Below are positions 24,740 to 33,191 of a DNA stretch of 64,000 nt, piece after piece. The first letter of the stretch is position 1. Every line of letters begins with the position of its first letter. The notes below the pieces were generated by a model that was given only the letters and a program-made list of their open reading frames with translations, made no database searches and was not told the DNA's origin. A program made the position numbers and the translations under genes. The stretch comes from Rickettsiales bacterium (GTDB taxonomy: Bacteria; Pseudomonadota; Alphaproteobacteria; G027485855): NCBI GenBank assembly GCA_027485855.1, contig JAIXQD010000033.1, forward strand, positions 186,001 to 250,000. The letters run 5' to 3'.

Positions 24740-26275
24740 GTTAAAACTGTTGCGACCACTAATAATTTGCACGGCACCGGGCCGCACAGCACAGACTTTA
24801 CGCCCTTGGCCAAAAGGCACTTCATTGACAAGGCTATAAGCAATGCTGCTGCCATCAAAGCGCATACGCAAAACAGAGCTGCCATTATCGACCCAGAAAG
24901 TTCTGACATTTGTTGCATCTTCGGCTGTTGCTTCTGGCAAAATGCAACGCGTGCGCGTGGGCGTGTTTTCGATAATGATATTTCGCTGCACCGGCGCATC
25001 ATGCCTTGGCACGGCAGGCGCGAACAAACGCCCTGATGCCGCTGCACTATAATTAACACGCTGGCGCGGCACCGTATAATTAGCCGCACTAAATTTTGTG
25101 GGCACCGTGCATTGTAATGTCTTTAGGCTAAAATTATTTGCTGCAAAAGCTTCGCGCACATCAGGGCGCAAGGTGCTGGCCACCAGGCGATCACATGCGC
25201 CAATAGCGCGACAAATGCCGCCAAAACTTTGCCCCGTGCTGATATCCGTCGTCAGGCGGTCTTGGACCATTTGTTGACGCTCACAACCCGGCCCCTCAGT
25301 AACATCAGTGTTAGCAAAGCTATTGTCGGCATCATAGCCTTCTGCGACTATCTCTGAGGTTAAATAGGCATTAAACAAATCACGGCGCGCCGCCGGGTCA
25401 TACACATAAGTGGGGTCAGCCATGGCCCTTTCTTTAAATGCGCTCTGCGCTTGATAATCCCAGCCATATTTTAAACTATTCATCGCCTGCTGTGCGTAGG
25501 GCCGGCCCGTTTGCGCATATTTATAAACTTCTATGGTGGCAAAACTTTGCGCGCCCGCCTCTAGCACACGGGTGAAACGCACGGTTTGCAAAGGGGCTAA
25601 ATTAAAAAAACTATTCGCACTATAGGTTAAAGCGTTCATGTCTTGCCAAAAATGATGCAACTCATGATAGAGCGTGTTCATTTCATCGCCAAAGCCATTC
25701 TGCTCATCGCTGTTGGCTTTAAGCCCAATATATCCTTGGCCGCCATAATATGTGCCTAAAGTATTCTCACCTTGTTGGTTATAGCAAATGGACAAATCGG
25801 CCTGATGGGCCATTTTCACCAACAGCGCGCCCGCAGGCGTGTAGGTCATCTCGGCGGTAAGGTCGGTCAGGCGGCTGCGCTCGGGCGTGCTGCGGTCGGC
25901 CTCGCCAAAGCGCAAACAACTCGCAATATCAAACCGCTCCAAGTAATCAGGGTCTTGCCAATCTTGGCGCGGCAAATCAACCGCGGGCGCTGCACGCAAA
26001 GCCGCCAAGCGTCCCTCACTGGTGGCAGCGCCCTGGTTAATAGGAATATTTTCTGGCACAGTCACAACCGGCGGGAGCGGCTCGGGGCGGTTCATTAAAT
26101 AATGAATGCCGCCCGCCGCACCCAAAAGCGCCACGCTAGAAACAATCAGGCCAAAAGCCACCTTGCCCATTTTGCTTTTGGGCTTAGCCCCACCCTTGCC
26201 CTGCGCTTGCCCGCTCTCTTGTAGGCGCTGCCTTTGTATTTTCATTTGTTTTTGCAGCTGTCTAAAATCGCTCAT
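24722..26275 (-). CDS. Membrane-anchored HEXXH putative metallopeptidase, copy 2
   Basis: A 517-residue protein with a basic N-terminus, one membrane helix at about 39-60 (VAFGLIVSSVALLGAAGGIHYL) and a large periplasmic domain. The zinc-binding motif HELHH is in YHELHHFWQ (residues 203-211). It is a paralogue of the next gene: both have STPxRSxLT, YTPxGALLV, YHELxHFWQ, PLQTxRFxRV, GRP, and a Cys-rich block CxRQQxVQDxxTTDxxTGQxFxGICRxxGACD. It has a C-terminal extension with a further beta-rich region (NNIIIENTPTRTRCILP type). A metal-dependent peptidase or structural zinc role is inferred. The start at 26275 lies two bases after the upstream stop; ten codons upstream is another possible start. 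Confidence 0.62.
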   Translation of the reverse strand: MSDFRQLQKQMKIQRQRLQESGQAQGKGGAKPKSKMGKVAFGLIVSSVALLGAAGGIHYLMNRPEPLPPVVTVPENIPINQGAATSEGRLAALRAAPAVDLPRQDWQDPDYLERFDIASCLRFGEADRSTPERSRLTDLTAEMTYTPAGALLVKMAHQADLSICYNQQGENTLGTYYGGQGYIGLKANSDEQNGFGDEMNTLYHELHHFWQDMNALTYSANSFFNLAPLQTVRFTRVLEAGAQSFATIEVYKYAQTGRPYAQQAMNSLKYGWDYQAQSAFKERAMADPTYVYDPAARRDLFNAYLTSEIVAEGYDADNSFANTDVTEGPGCERQQMVQDRLTTDISTGQSFGGICRAIGACDRLVASTLRPDVREAFAANNFSLKTLQCTVPTKFSAANYTVPRQRVNYSAAASGRLFAPAVPRHDAPVQRNIIIENTPTRTRCILPEATAEDATNVRTFWVDNGSSVLRMRFDGSSIAYSLVNEVPFGQGRKVCAVRPGAVQIISGRNSFNLTFAG

Positions 26276-26277
26276 CG

Positions 26278-27603
26278 CTAACGTCCTTGCCGTCTTTGCG
26301 CCCATAAATGGGCCCGATTGACTGAGTCAAAGTTGCGCTGTGGCGCGCCACGACTTAACAATTCAGGCACAGGCGTTGGCGTTGCAGGCGCCGTGCATTG
26401 TGAGGCCACCAAGCGCCCGCCATACTGCGCAAAATCTTGCTGCGTAGTGGGCCGTACATCCTTTAGCAACAATTGGTCGCAGGCACCAAGCACGCGGCAA
26501 ATGCCGGCAAAGTTCTGCCCTGTATCCATATCTGTGGTAATAACGTCTTGCACCCGCTGCTGGCGGTCACAATCTTTTGTGCCTTCTGGCTGTGCTTGCA
26601 TATAGCGCGCGCCATATTGCGACAAAGAATAAGCGGCACCTCTATCGTAAGCCTGGCTCATCACCGGCGCGGTAAAGAAAGCGGCAAACAAATCTTTTCG
26701 TGCTTGGCCGCTGCTTACATAAGCGGGGTTTGTGGCCAGCCGCTGATCAATAAAAGCACTATTTACGCCGGTGCGGTACCCAATAGCGGTTTGCCAAACA
26801 GCTTCACTAAGTGGGCGACCCGCTCTGCGATAATGATAAGATTCAATAACAGAAAAACTTTTCGCCGATGCATCAACCACGCGCCTAAAACGCAAAGTTT
26901 GTAAGGGCGGCAGTATCATAACGGTGCGCGGATCGCCCGTAGTAACAAATGGCCCATGTAAGTGCTGCCAAAAGTGCTGAAGCTCATGATAAAAAGTGGG
27001 TAGAATATCAGCAATATAAGCGTCGCGTGATGCGGGCTTTTGTGCTGCTACTGCAGGCGATTCCGCTGGCTGGCGCAAAATCAGAGTCCCTGAACCAGAG
27101 TAACTTCCATATGTATTGCCGCCTAAAGCTTCAATACAGCCATAAATCTGCTTATCATGGGCAAGACGTACCAATAATGCGCCATTTGGCGTATAGCTGG
27201 CTTCGGCATAAATATGGGTGAGTAAGCTGCGCGCAGGGGTGCTGTGATCGGCCGTGCCAATCACCGAGCAATTTTCGCTGCTGGCATTAGCCCTGCGGCG
27301 CGCGCCAAATAAATTTTCATGAAATTTCAGCTCGGGCGATTCAATCGCCGGCACACTCTGCAAATCGGCCAGACGTTCATCAGCGGTGATATTTTGCGGC
27401 ACGGGCGCTGGCCGCATATCATAAATATGCGTGCTTTGGGTTTGCGTCAGCATCAATAGCGCCGACCCCGCCAGTGTAACACACCGAACGGCAAGACCCC
27501 GCCTTTTCGGTTCAGCCTTTTTATCCGCGGGTCCATTATCCGCGGGCCCATTATCCGCGGGCTGGTTATCTGTTGGGTTTTTATCTTCTGGCGTTGAAAG
27601 CAT
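26278..27603 (-). CDS. Membrane-anchored HEXXH putative metallopeptidase, copy 1
   Basis: A 441-residue paralogue of the gene below it. The N-terminal 35 residues hold a five-residue repeat (PADNG three times in diverged form). A hydrophobic segment (LAVRCVTLAGSALLMLTQTQ, 37-56) is a signal anchor. The HELQH motif lies in TFYHELQHFWQ (204-213). It has the shared Cys block with CDRQQRVQD and FAGICRVLGACD. A third ligand cannot be assigned with certainty: E or H in the IESYHYRRAGRP region is a candidate. The two genes are two bases apart, so one operon. It ends with a short Pro-rich tail and lacks the C-terminal extension of copy 2. Confidence 0.62.
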   Translation of the reverse strand: MLSTPEDKNPTDNQPADNGPADNGPADKKAEPKRRGLAVRCVTLAGSALLMLTQTQSTHIYDMRPAPVPQNITADERLADLQSVPAIESPELKFHENLFGARRRANASSENCSVIGTADHSTPARSLLTHIYAEASYTPNGALLVRLAHDKQIYGCIEALGGNTYGSYSGSGTLILRQPAESPAVAAQKPASRDAYIADILPTFYHELQHFWQHLHGPFVTTGDPRTVMILPPLQTLRFRRVVDASAKSFSVIESYHYRRAGRPLSEAVWQTAIGYRTGVNSAFIDQRLATNPAYVSSGQARKDLFAAFFTAPVMSQAYDRGAAYSLSQYGARYMQAQPEGTKDCDRQQRVQDVITTDMDTGQNFAGICRVLGACDQLLLKDVRPTTQQDFAQYGGRLVASQCTAPATPTPVPELLSRGAPQRNFDSVNRAHLWAQRRQGR

Positions 27604-27677
27604 TGACCACTATAGGCCGCGCGCAAGTGATTGCGCAAGCGTTACAGGTTCTTGGGCCCCAGTTTTGTAATAATGTT

Positions 27678-28217
27678 TTACGGAAGCGGCACTGGGCTGT
27701 CGGACAGGCTGCGCAGATAAGCCAACAAATCGGCACGCTGCTTATCGTCTTTCACGCCCGCAAAGACCATTTTGGTGCCCTTTAGATAACCTTTTGGATT
27801 ATATAGAAAATGTGACAATTCTTCATAATCCCATGGTTTATCGTGCATGGCCTTAAGCGCATCCGAATAGTTAAAATTATCAAGATGCGCATGCTTATTG
27901 CCAACAATACCCCAAAGATTGGGGCCCACTTTATTAGCCCCGCCCTTATCAAAACTATGACAGGCCGCACAAGCCCGCGCCACTTTTTGCCCCGCAACCG
28001 CATCGGCACTGGCCATAAGCGGGGTGATGGGGTTGGGGCCTTTGGGTGCTTCGGCCGTGGTGCTGGCGGCAGGCGCGCTCTCGGCAATGGCCAAGGCGGT
28101 TGTTTCAGGCGTATGGGGTGCAACCACTTTTTTAGCAATAAAGCCCGATAACATGGCCACCAAACAGGCCAGCAATATCGCGGCAAAAATATTATTCCAA
28201 TTTGGCTGATTGCCCAT
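27678..28217 (-). CDS. Membrane-anchored class I cytochrome c, CycM-like
   Basis: A 179-residue protein with an N-terminal membrane anchor (NNIFAAILLACLVAMLSGFIA), a Pro/Ala linker and a cytochrome c domain. The haem motif is CAACH (about residues 83-87), the proximal His follows, and GTKMVFAGV supplies the axial Met. KVGPNLWGIVGNK and ADLLAYLRSLSD are standard. CycM-type proteins shuttle electrons between the bc1 complex and cytochrome aa3 in alphaproteobacteria. ATG 28217 is preferred to a TTG four codons upstream. Confidence 0.9.
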   Translation of the reverse strand: MGNQPNWNNIFAAILLACLVAMLSGFIAKKVVAPHTPETTALAIAESAPAASTTAEAPKGPNPITPLMASADAVAGQKVARACAACHSFDKGGANKVGPNLWGIVGNKHAHLDNFNYSDALKAMHDKPWDYEELSHFLYNPKGYLKGTKMVFAGVKDDKQRADLLAYLRSLSDSPVPLP

Positions 28218-28297
28218 GGTAAACCCCAAAAAATTATGCCGCTAAGATAAACCGCTCGTGCGTTAATTTCAACCGCTGTTAAGCCAGAAAAACCAAC

Positions 28298-29161
28298 CTA
28301 AAACGGTAATTGGCTGGGCCGCACCGGAATTGCCGTTAAAAGCGCCTGTAATTCATGGGCCGCCTTGCTATTTTGCCCTTGTATTTTTTCGCCAACAATC
28401 AACTCATTTTTCATGGCATGTTCCCAGCCAACCAGCTCGGTCACGCGCATTTTATAGCCGCGACTTTCTAAAAACAGCGCCCTGATAACATTGGTTATTT
28501 GACTGCCAAATTCGCGCCGCTGAATGGGGTGCCGCCATAAATGCTGCAAGGCCGTGTTTTTAAGTGTGGCCAATTGCCGCGCAATTTCGGCCTGACAGCA
28601 GGGCACCAGCGCCACCACCCGCGCTTGATGTGCTAGGGCAAAACTCAGCGCCTCGTCGGTGGCAGTATCGCAGGCATGTAACGCCGTCACCACATCCACG
28701 GCCGAAGTCAGCTTAACCTCGGCCACGGGTGCACAAATAAAGCGCATGCGATCAAAGCCACATTGTGCCGCAAGCGCTTCGGCCTTGCTGCATAAATCGG
28801 CGCGTGTCTCAATGGCAATCAGCTCGCCCGCACCACGCGGCGCCATCAGCAGCGAGTATAAAATAAAGCCCAAATAGCTTTTGCCCGCACCACAATCAAC
28901 AAAAACTGGGTTGGGGCTGTGCTGGTAAGCCAGCTCAAAACTGGGCAAAAGCTGATGATAAAGATGCGCCACCTGCTTTAACTTACGCCGACTATCGGCA
29001 TTAAGCACAGCATCACGCGTTAAAATATGCAGCGCTTGCAGCAAAGGCACAATCTGCGGCAATTGCTCTTGCGGCCATAGCTCGGTCAGCTCTGGCGGGT
29101 AGGCTGGCGTATTGCTGGCTGATTTATCTTTGGCATTTTTCATGGTGGGCAAACTGCGCAT
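28298..29161 (-). CDS. SAM-dependent methyltransferase, METTL25-like
   Basis: A 287-residue protein. The SAM-binding motif I is FVDCGAGKSYLGFILY; motif II IAIETRADLC ends the second strand with an acidic residue; VTALHACDTATDEALSFAL and VALVPCCQAEI are the segment typical of a methyltransferase group related to METTL25 and the RRNAD proteins. The C-terminal half carries an FGSQITNVIRALFLESRGYKMRVTELVGWEHAMKNELI block common to those enzymes. The substrate, probably RNA or a protein, is not determined. A second in-frame ATG lies six codons in. Confidence 0.75.
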   Translation of the reverse strand: MRSLPTMKNAKDKSASNTPAYPPELTELWPQEQLPQIVPLLQALHILTRDAVLNADSRRKLKQVAHLYHQLLPSFELAYQHSPNPVFVDCGAGKSYLGFILYSLLMAPRGAGELIAIETRADLCSKAEALAAQCGFDRMRFICAPVAEVKLTSAVDVVTALHACDTATDEALSFALAHQARVVALVPCCQAEIARQLATLKNTALQHLWRHPIQRREFGSQITNVIRALFLESRGYKMRVTELVGWEHAMKNELIVGEKIQGQNSKAAHELQALLTAIPVRPSQLPF

Positions 29162-29207
29162 AGTTGCTGCAAAAATGCAAGCGCGCCCAGTTTAAATCAT
29201 CTGCTTT

Positions 29208-29948
29208 TTACGCCGTATCGCCGCTTAGTCTAAAACTCACCACTTGCGCTGCGGCCATGTTTTTGCGCTGGCTTTCAGTTTTGCGCACTACGGCTTGTTG
29301 CAAACGGGGCAAAGCATCAGGCCCGCCATGCGCCAATTCGCGCATATCGGCTTTGGGGTCGTCCAACAAAATGCGCCGCAACAGCCGGTGTTTAATCAGC
29401 TGCGTGGTTTTGGCATCGCGCCACTGCGTTTCCAGTGAGGCAAACATGCGCAACCAGCTTGAGGCAAAATTAAGCACCTGCGGTGAAATATGAATAGGTC
29501 GTCCCAACAGCTTTATCTCGAGCAGCTGAAAATCCTGATGCAGCCCCTTGCCGCGATCATCCACCAGCTCGCAGCTAATTTCTAATAGCGGGTCATGCCA
29601 CACCGGATGCGGCAGAAAAAATCCGTGTTTCTCGGCCATACTGCCAGACAGCAGCAGCACATCGGTGGGGCAGCTATCGGTTAACACACGGCCATGATTC
29701 AGCCGCTGCAATGATAAAATCAGGCTGCGGCCATCAAACACAATGCGCCGGTCGAGGCTGGCGGGCTGGCCAAATTGACCGCGCTGCCACAGAATAAATG
29801 ATTGGTTGAAATCAAAGCCATCTTCGGCGTCAACATCGCCAATTTCCAGATGTTTTGCGCCCTGAGGCTTCGCTCCTTGGAGTTGCGCAAGTTCGAGCGG
29901 CGTCAGCAACGGAAAAAGCTGCAGAAACTGTGCCAAGCTCAAACGCAT
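29208..29948 (-). CDS. Uncharacterised protein with strong ribosome binding site
   Basis: A 246-residue protein. The start has GGGGAGGGGG about 6 bases upstream, so translation is likely efficient. The protein is soluble and mixed alpha/beta, with IVFDGRSLILSLQRLNHGRVLT, VLLLSGSMAEKHGFFLPHPVWHDP and a helix-rich C-terminus (LRRILLDDPKADMRELAHGGPDALPRLQQAVV). No motif I know. It lies 46 bases upstream of the methyltransferase gene and probably shares its transcript. It is divergent from the SRP RNA gene; the roughly 200 bases between hold the SRP RNA promoter. Confidence 0.55.
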   Translation of the reverse strand: MRLSLAQFLQLFPLLTPLELAQLQGAKPQGAKHLEIGDVDAEDGFDFNQSFILWQRGQFGQPASLDRRIVFDGRSLILSLQRLNHGRVLTDSCPTDVLLLSGSMAEKHGFFLPHPVWHDPLLEISCELVDDRGKGLHQDFQLLEIKLLGRPIHISPQVLNFASSWLRMFASLETQWRDAKTTQLIKHRLLRRILLDDPKADMRELAHGGPDALPRLQQAVVRKTESQRKNMAAAQVVSFRLSGDTA

Positions 29949-30119
29949 ATTCGCCCCCTCCCCCTAGTGAGAGAATTCAGGGTGTTGAGGCTCACTGCGG
30001 CATATTATGCAAACCCAAGGCAGTAGCCTCTTAATTTTTAGTTTAAGCGTAAAAGGGTTAATATCTGTTAAACACGGCAATAAAAGCAGGGTAAAATTAA
30101 ACAGCACCCCATGCTTTGC

Positions 30120-30148
30120 TTGCACCTTGTGCCGCCCACAGCTATATA
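30120..30148 (+). promoter_or_regulatory. Promoter of the SRP RNA gene
   Basis: TTGCAC (30120-30125) and TATATA (30143-30148) are separated by exactly 17 bases, and the G at 30155 where the RNA stem begins lies seven bases after the -10. It probably serves ffs and reads on into dnaX. Confidence 0.7.
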
Positions 30149-30154
30149 AGCCAT

Positions 30155-30251
30155 GGAAGGCTGGCAGTGGATGTATGGACGTGCCAATCCGGCCAGGGGC
30201 GGAAGCCAGCAACCGTAACAAAACCCAGCAGGTCATTGTTTCCAGCCTTCC
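30155..30251 (+). ncRNA. ffs: Signal recognition particle 4.5S RNA
   Basis: The RNA binds Ffh and targets nascent membrane proteins. The 5' end GGAAGGCTGG (30155-30164) pairs perfectly with CCAGCCTTCC at the 3' end (30242-30251), forming the long terminal stem. The conserved domain IV is at about 30191-30214: GCCAG, then GGC-GGAA-GCC as the tetraloop hairpin, then AGCAACC. This arrangement (CAGG, GGAA tetraloop, AGCA) is the Ffh-binding signature. Length of about 97 bases is the normal small bacterial form. It lies just upstream of dnaX, its usual neighbour in proteobacteria. The exact ends may differ by a few bases. Confidence 0.93.
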
Positions 30252-30282
30252 ACCGAACCACCCTCACCATAAGCAGTCGGCC

Positions 30283-32169
30283 GTGAGCGATTCTCTTTTT
30301 GGCGATACTGCCCCGGGCAGCCCATCCGCAAGCGATGCCCATCATTCATCGGGCAGCTTGTTTGGCGATGAGAGCAACAATACCAGCGCGGCCAATGCCT
30401 ATCGTGTGCTGGCGCGCAAATATCGCCCCGCCGTGTTTAGTGAGCTTATCGGGCAAGAGGCGCTGGTGCGCACGCTCACTAATGCGCTCAATGCGGGGCG
30501 CTTGGCGCAAGCCTATATTTTAACCGGCGTGCGCGGCGTGGGTAAAACCACAACGGCGCGCATTATGGCCAAGGCGCTCAATTGCATCGCGCCAGAAGCG
30601 GGCGGCAAGCCCACAGCCACGCCTTGCGGGGTGTGCCCTGTTTGTAGTGCCATTGCTGAAGGTCGCTTCAATGATGTGCAAGAGATGGATGCCGCCAGCC
30701 GCACCAGCGTTGATGATATCCGCGAAATCATTGAGGGCGTGCGCTATGCCCCCTCACAAGGGCGCTATAAAGTTTACATCATCGATGAAGTGCATATGCT
30801 GTCTAAAAATGCCTTCAATGCGCTGCTCAAAACACTGGAAGAGCCGCCGCCGCATGTAAAATTTATTTTTGCCACAACCGAAATTCGCAAAGTGCCGGTT
30901 ACAGTGCTGTCGCGCTGTCAGCGTTTTGATTTGCGCCGTGTTGATGCGCAAGTGCTGCAGCATCATTTCAAAAAAGTCTGTATGGCCGAGAACGTCGCCG
31001 CCGATGATGTCAGCTTAGCACTGATTGCGCGTGCGGCCGATGGCTCGGTGCGCGATGGCCTGAGCTTGCTTGATCAAGCCATGGCGCGCTGCGGCACCGC
31101 TTTGCAGGCCGATGATATTCGCGCCATGCTGGGTTTGGCCGACAGGCCACGCGTGATTGCGCTTTTTACGGCCATCATCCAAGGCCAAGCTCATAACGCA
31201 CTTGAGCAAATCGCCGAGCTTATCGCGGGCGGCGCCGAGCCCCCGTTAGTTCTGCAAGATTTAGCCGACCTCACCCATTTGCTGGCCAAAGCCAAGCTTG
31301 ATGCAAAAATCAGCAGCGATATTTTTCTGCCCGAGGCCGAGCGCGACATGCTGCAAGCGCTTTCGCCCAAAGTGCCGATGAGCGCCATTGGCCGCCTGTG
31401 GCAAATGATTTTAAAAGCCCTGCAAGAAGTGCAGCAAGCCCCCGCACCCAATGCCGCGCTAGAAATGGCCGCCATGCGCATGTGCTATTTGGCGCAATTG
31501 CCCAGCCCCACCGAGATTATTCAAAAACTGCAAGAGGGCGGCGCGGCGATAATTTCTGCGGGCGCATCGGCGGGCACATCGGCGGGCGCAAGCAAAGGCG
31601 GCAGCGCGTCAGCCGTGGCCAGCGCACAGGCAACACACACCACGCCTAACTTATCTGGCACAACCAGCCTTGCGAAAACCAGCTTAGCTAAAACCAACTT
31701 GGCGCCCGCGCCCAAAACACAAAGCCCAACCACCGATACCGAGCCCATGCCCGCCGATTTCCGTGGGCTGGTGCAGCTGTTTAGCGACAAGCGCGAAGGG
31801 CGGCTGCATGCGCTGCTTTATAGCGATGCGCATTTAATTAGCTATGCGCCAGGCAAGCTTGATATTCGGCCCAGCAGCAGCTGCCCCGCAGATTTTGCTG
31901 CCTCGCTCATGCGTTGCCTTGAAGGCTGGACAGGTCAGCGCTGGCGCGTGGCTATTCATAAAGAGGGGGGCGAGCCAAGCCTATCGCAACAAATAGCGCA
32001 ACAACAAGCGGACGCGCTGCAAGCAGCTTTGCAATCGCCGCTCGCGCAGGCCGTGCTCACCAATTTTTCTGGTGCAAAAGTTTTGGGCTTAAAAACGCGC
32101 CAAATTGAAAAGCCCAAAAGCCCAGAAAACACTGACACGCCAGAAAATACTGACGACATCACCGAATAA
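30283..32169 (+). CDS. dnaX: DNA polymerase III subunits gamma/tau
   Basis: A 628-residue clamp-loader ATPase. The Walker A is LTGVRGVGKTTTARI (82-90 in core), a zinc site uses Cys101 and the CGVCPVC cluster, Walker B is YIIDEVHML, and the sensor region is TTEIRKVPVTVLSRCQRFDLRR. ANAYRVLARKYRPAVFSELIGQE opens the domain. The C-terminal part has an Ala/Ser/Gly/Thr linker, then a tau domain (RGLVQLFSDKREGRLHALLYSDAHL) that ties the polymerase to the helicase. GTG 30283 was chosen because all longer starts would translate the SRP RNA gene. Only weak ribosome binding is visible. ybaB and recR follow after the convergent GST gene. Confidence 0.93.
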   Translation: MSDSLFGDTAPGSPSASDAHHSSGSLFGDESNNTSAANAYRVLARKYRPAVFSELIGQEALVRTLTNALNAGRLAQAYILTGVRGVGKTTTARIMAKALNCIAPEAGGKPTATPCGVCPVCSAIAEGRFNDVQEMDAASRTSVDDIREIIEGVRYAPSQGRYKVYIIDEVHMLSKNAFNALLKTLEEPPPHVKFIFATTEIRKVPVTVLSRCQRFDLRRVDAQVLQHHFKKVCMAENVAADDVSLALIARAADGSVRDGLSLLDQAMARCGTALQADDIRAMLGLADRPRVIALFTAIIQGQAHNALEQIAELIAGGAEPPLVLQDLADLTHLLAKAKLDAKISSDIFLPEAERDMLQALSPKVPMSAIGRLWQMILKALQEVQQAPAPNAALEMAAMRMCYLAQLPSPTEIIQKLQEGGAAIISAGASAGTSAGASKGGSASAVASAQATHTTPNLSGTTSLAKTSLAKTNLAPAPKTQSPTTDTEPMPADFRGLVQLFSDKREGRLHALLYSDAHLISYAPGKLDIRPSSSCPADFAASLMRCLEGWTGQRWRVAIHKEGGEPSLSQQIAQQQADALQAALQSPLAQAVLTNFSGAKVLGLKTRQIEKPKSPENTDTPENTDDITE

Positions 32170-32204
32170 TAAAAATAAGCCGAACAATAAAAAGAACAAA
32201 AAAA

Positions 32205-32232
32205 TGAGGCCGGCTCCACAGAACCGGCCTCA
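32205..32232 (-). terminator. Rho-independent terminator between GST gene and dnaX
   Basis: TGAGGCCGG (32205-32213) pairs with CCGGCCTCA (32224-32232), nine bases. On the minus strand a run of T (complement of the A-run at about 32196-32204) follows, as expected for the GST gene. On the plus strand only CTTATTT follows, so termination of dnaX there may be weaker; the hairpin could still act for both. Confidence 0.8.
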
Positions 32233-32256
32233 CCTTATTTAAAACTAAAACCAATA

Positions 32257-32889
32257 CTAAGCGGCTTGCGCTTGGCTGGCTTTAGTTTCTGTATCAACCA
32301 CGGCGGCAAAATGCTTATCGGCTTTAACCGCAGCAATCATGCGTTGCGTATTGGGGCCAAACTGCACTTTATCAACCCAACCCGCGATAACCGTCAGCAG
32401 CACATCGGGCAGCGTTAAATGTTCGCCGCACACAAACGCGCTTTTAGCCAGAACGGCTTCAACACCATCCCAAGCGGTTTGAATATTGGCTAACACGGCT
32501 GCACCCATAGTCTCGGCGGCAGCTTTGTCATCGGGGAAAATGCGGCTCACCGAGAAATAGCGGCTGTAAAGCGGATGCAAAGTTGCATTGCCAAACATCA
32601 GCCATTCAAGGGCGTGCGCACGTGTGGGGGCATTCACGGCCGGAAAATAAGGCGAAGGCCCATGCTTATCGAACAGATAAAGCATTTGCGCGGCACCCTC
32701 TAAAATGGGGCGGCCATCTTCAACCAATAACGGCACTTGGCCACGTGGGTTGAGTTTTAAAAATTCAGGCGTGCGGGTTTGACCCTTGCTGATAACGGTG
32801 CAATGCGCCTTAAAGGGCACGGCCAAGGCCTGCAAAGCAAAATGAACAGCGCGTGAGCATGCACCGGGCGAATAATAGAGTTCATACAT
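32257..32889 (-). CDS. Glutathione S-transferase, beta-class-like
   Basis: A 210-residue enzyme with the thioredoxin-like N-terminal domain and an all-helical C-terminal domain. YYSPGACSRAVHFALQAL holds the Ser-Pro-Gly-Ala-Cys-Ser sequence typical of bacterial beta-class transferases, in which Cys10-type residues help glutathione binding. GQVPLLVEDGRPILEGAAQMLYLFDKHG is the glutathione-binding stretch, and FVCGEHLTLPDVLLTVIAGW is the C-terminal N-capping box. It would conjugate glutathione to electrophiles or act as a peroxidase. Fits with gshA later in the window. GGGGAAAACTCC precedes the start, but no clear Shine-Dalgarno is seen. Confidence 0.9.
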   Translation of the reverse strand: MYELYYSPGACSRAVHFALQALAVPFKAHCTVISKGQTRTPEFLKLNPRGQVPLLVEDGRPILEGAAQMLYLFDKHGPSPYFPAVNAPTRAHALEWLMFGNATLHPLYSRYFSVSRIFPDDKAAAETMGAAVLANIQTAWDGVEAVLAKSAFVCGEHLTLPDVLLTVIAGWVDKVQFGPNTQRMIAAVKADKHFAAVVDTETKASQAQAA

Positions 32890-33191
32890 CGGGGAAAACT
32901 CCTGATAAGCCCAAAGATATTGCAGCCAAGATCATTTTGGCCATATCGTCGGGCGGGTTGATGGCTCCCTTTAGCGAGGCTGAAAAACACCGCCAAAAGT
33001 TACCGTAGGCCGTAGATGGTTATGCCTCGCCGTAACTACAAGACCCCACAAGCGATATGAAATTAAATATGCTTTACGGCACGGCACAGGCAATAATCAG
33101 CCATGCCCTGCGCGCCGGCCTTTATTGCAACCTTGCCTTTATCGGCACACTGGCATAATTATAACCCAATGAAGATAATGGGGAGATAATC
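32890..33191. other. 302-base intergenic region with structured element
   Basis: No ORF is evident between the GST gene and ybaB. The central part is GC-rich and contains a long imperfect hairpin: GTTAC (32999-33003) with GTAAC (33032-33036), and AGGC (33007-33010) with GCCT (33024-33027), loop in between. The flanking GC-rich text (GGCGGG ... CCGCC) could extend it. It might be a small RNA on either strand or the leader of the GST gene; I do not recognise the family. The last 50 bases (AATGAAGATAATGGGGAG) form the ribosome binding region of ybaB. Confidence 0.35.

Noticed and set aside
27521..27570. Short palindromic repeats (TTATCCGCGGG three times)
   Set aside because: A 15-base in-frame repeat coding PADNG in the metallopeptidase N-terminus; too short and without spacers for CRISPR.
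30007..30282. N-terminal extension of dnaX by 92 codons
   Set aside because: It reads through the SRP RNA gene and has no resemblance to DnaX; a GTG at 30283 fits.
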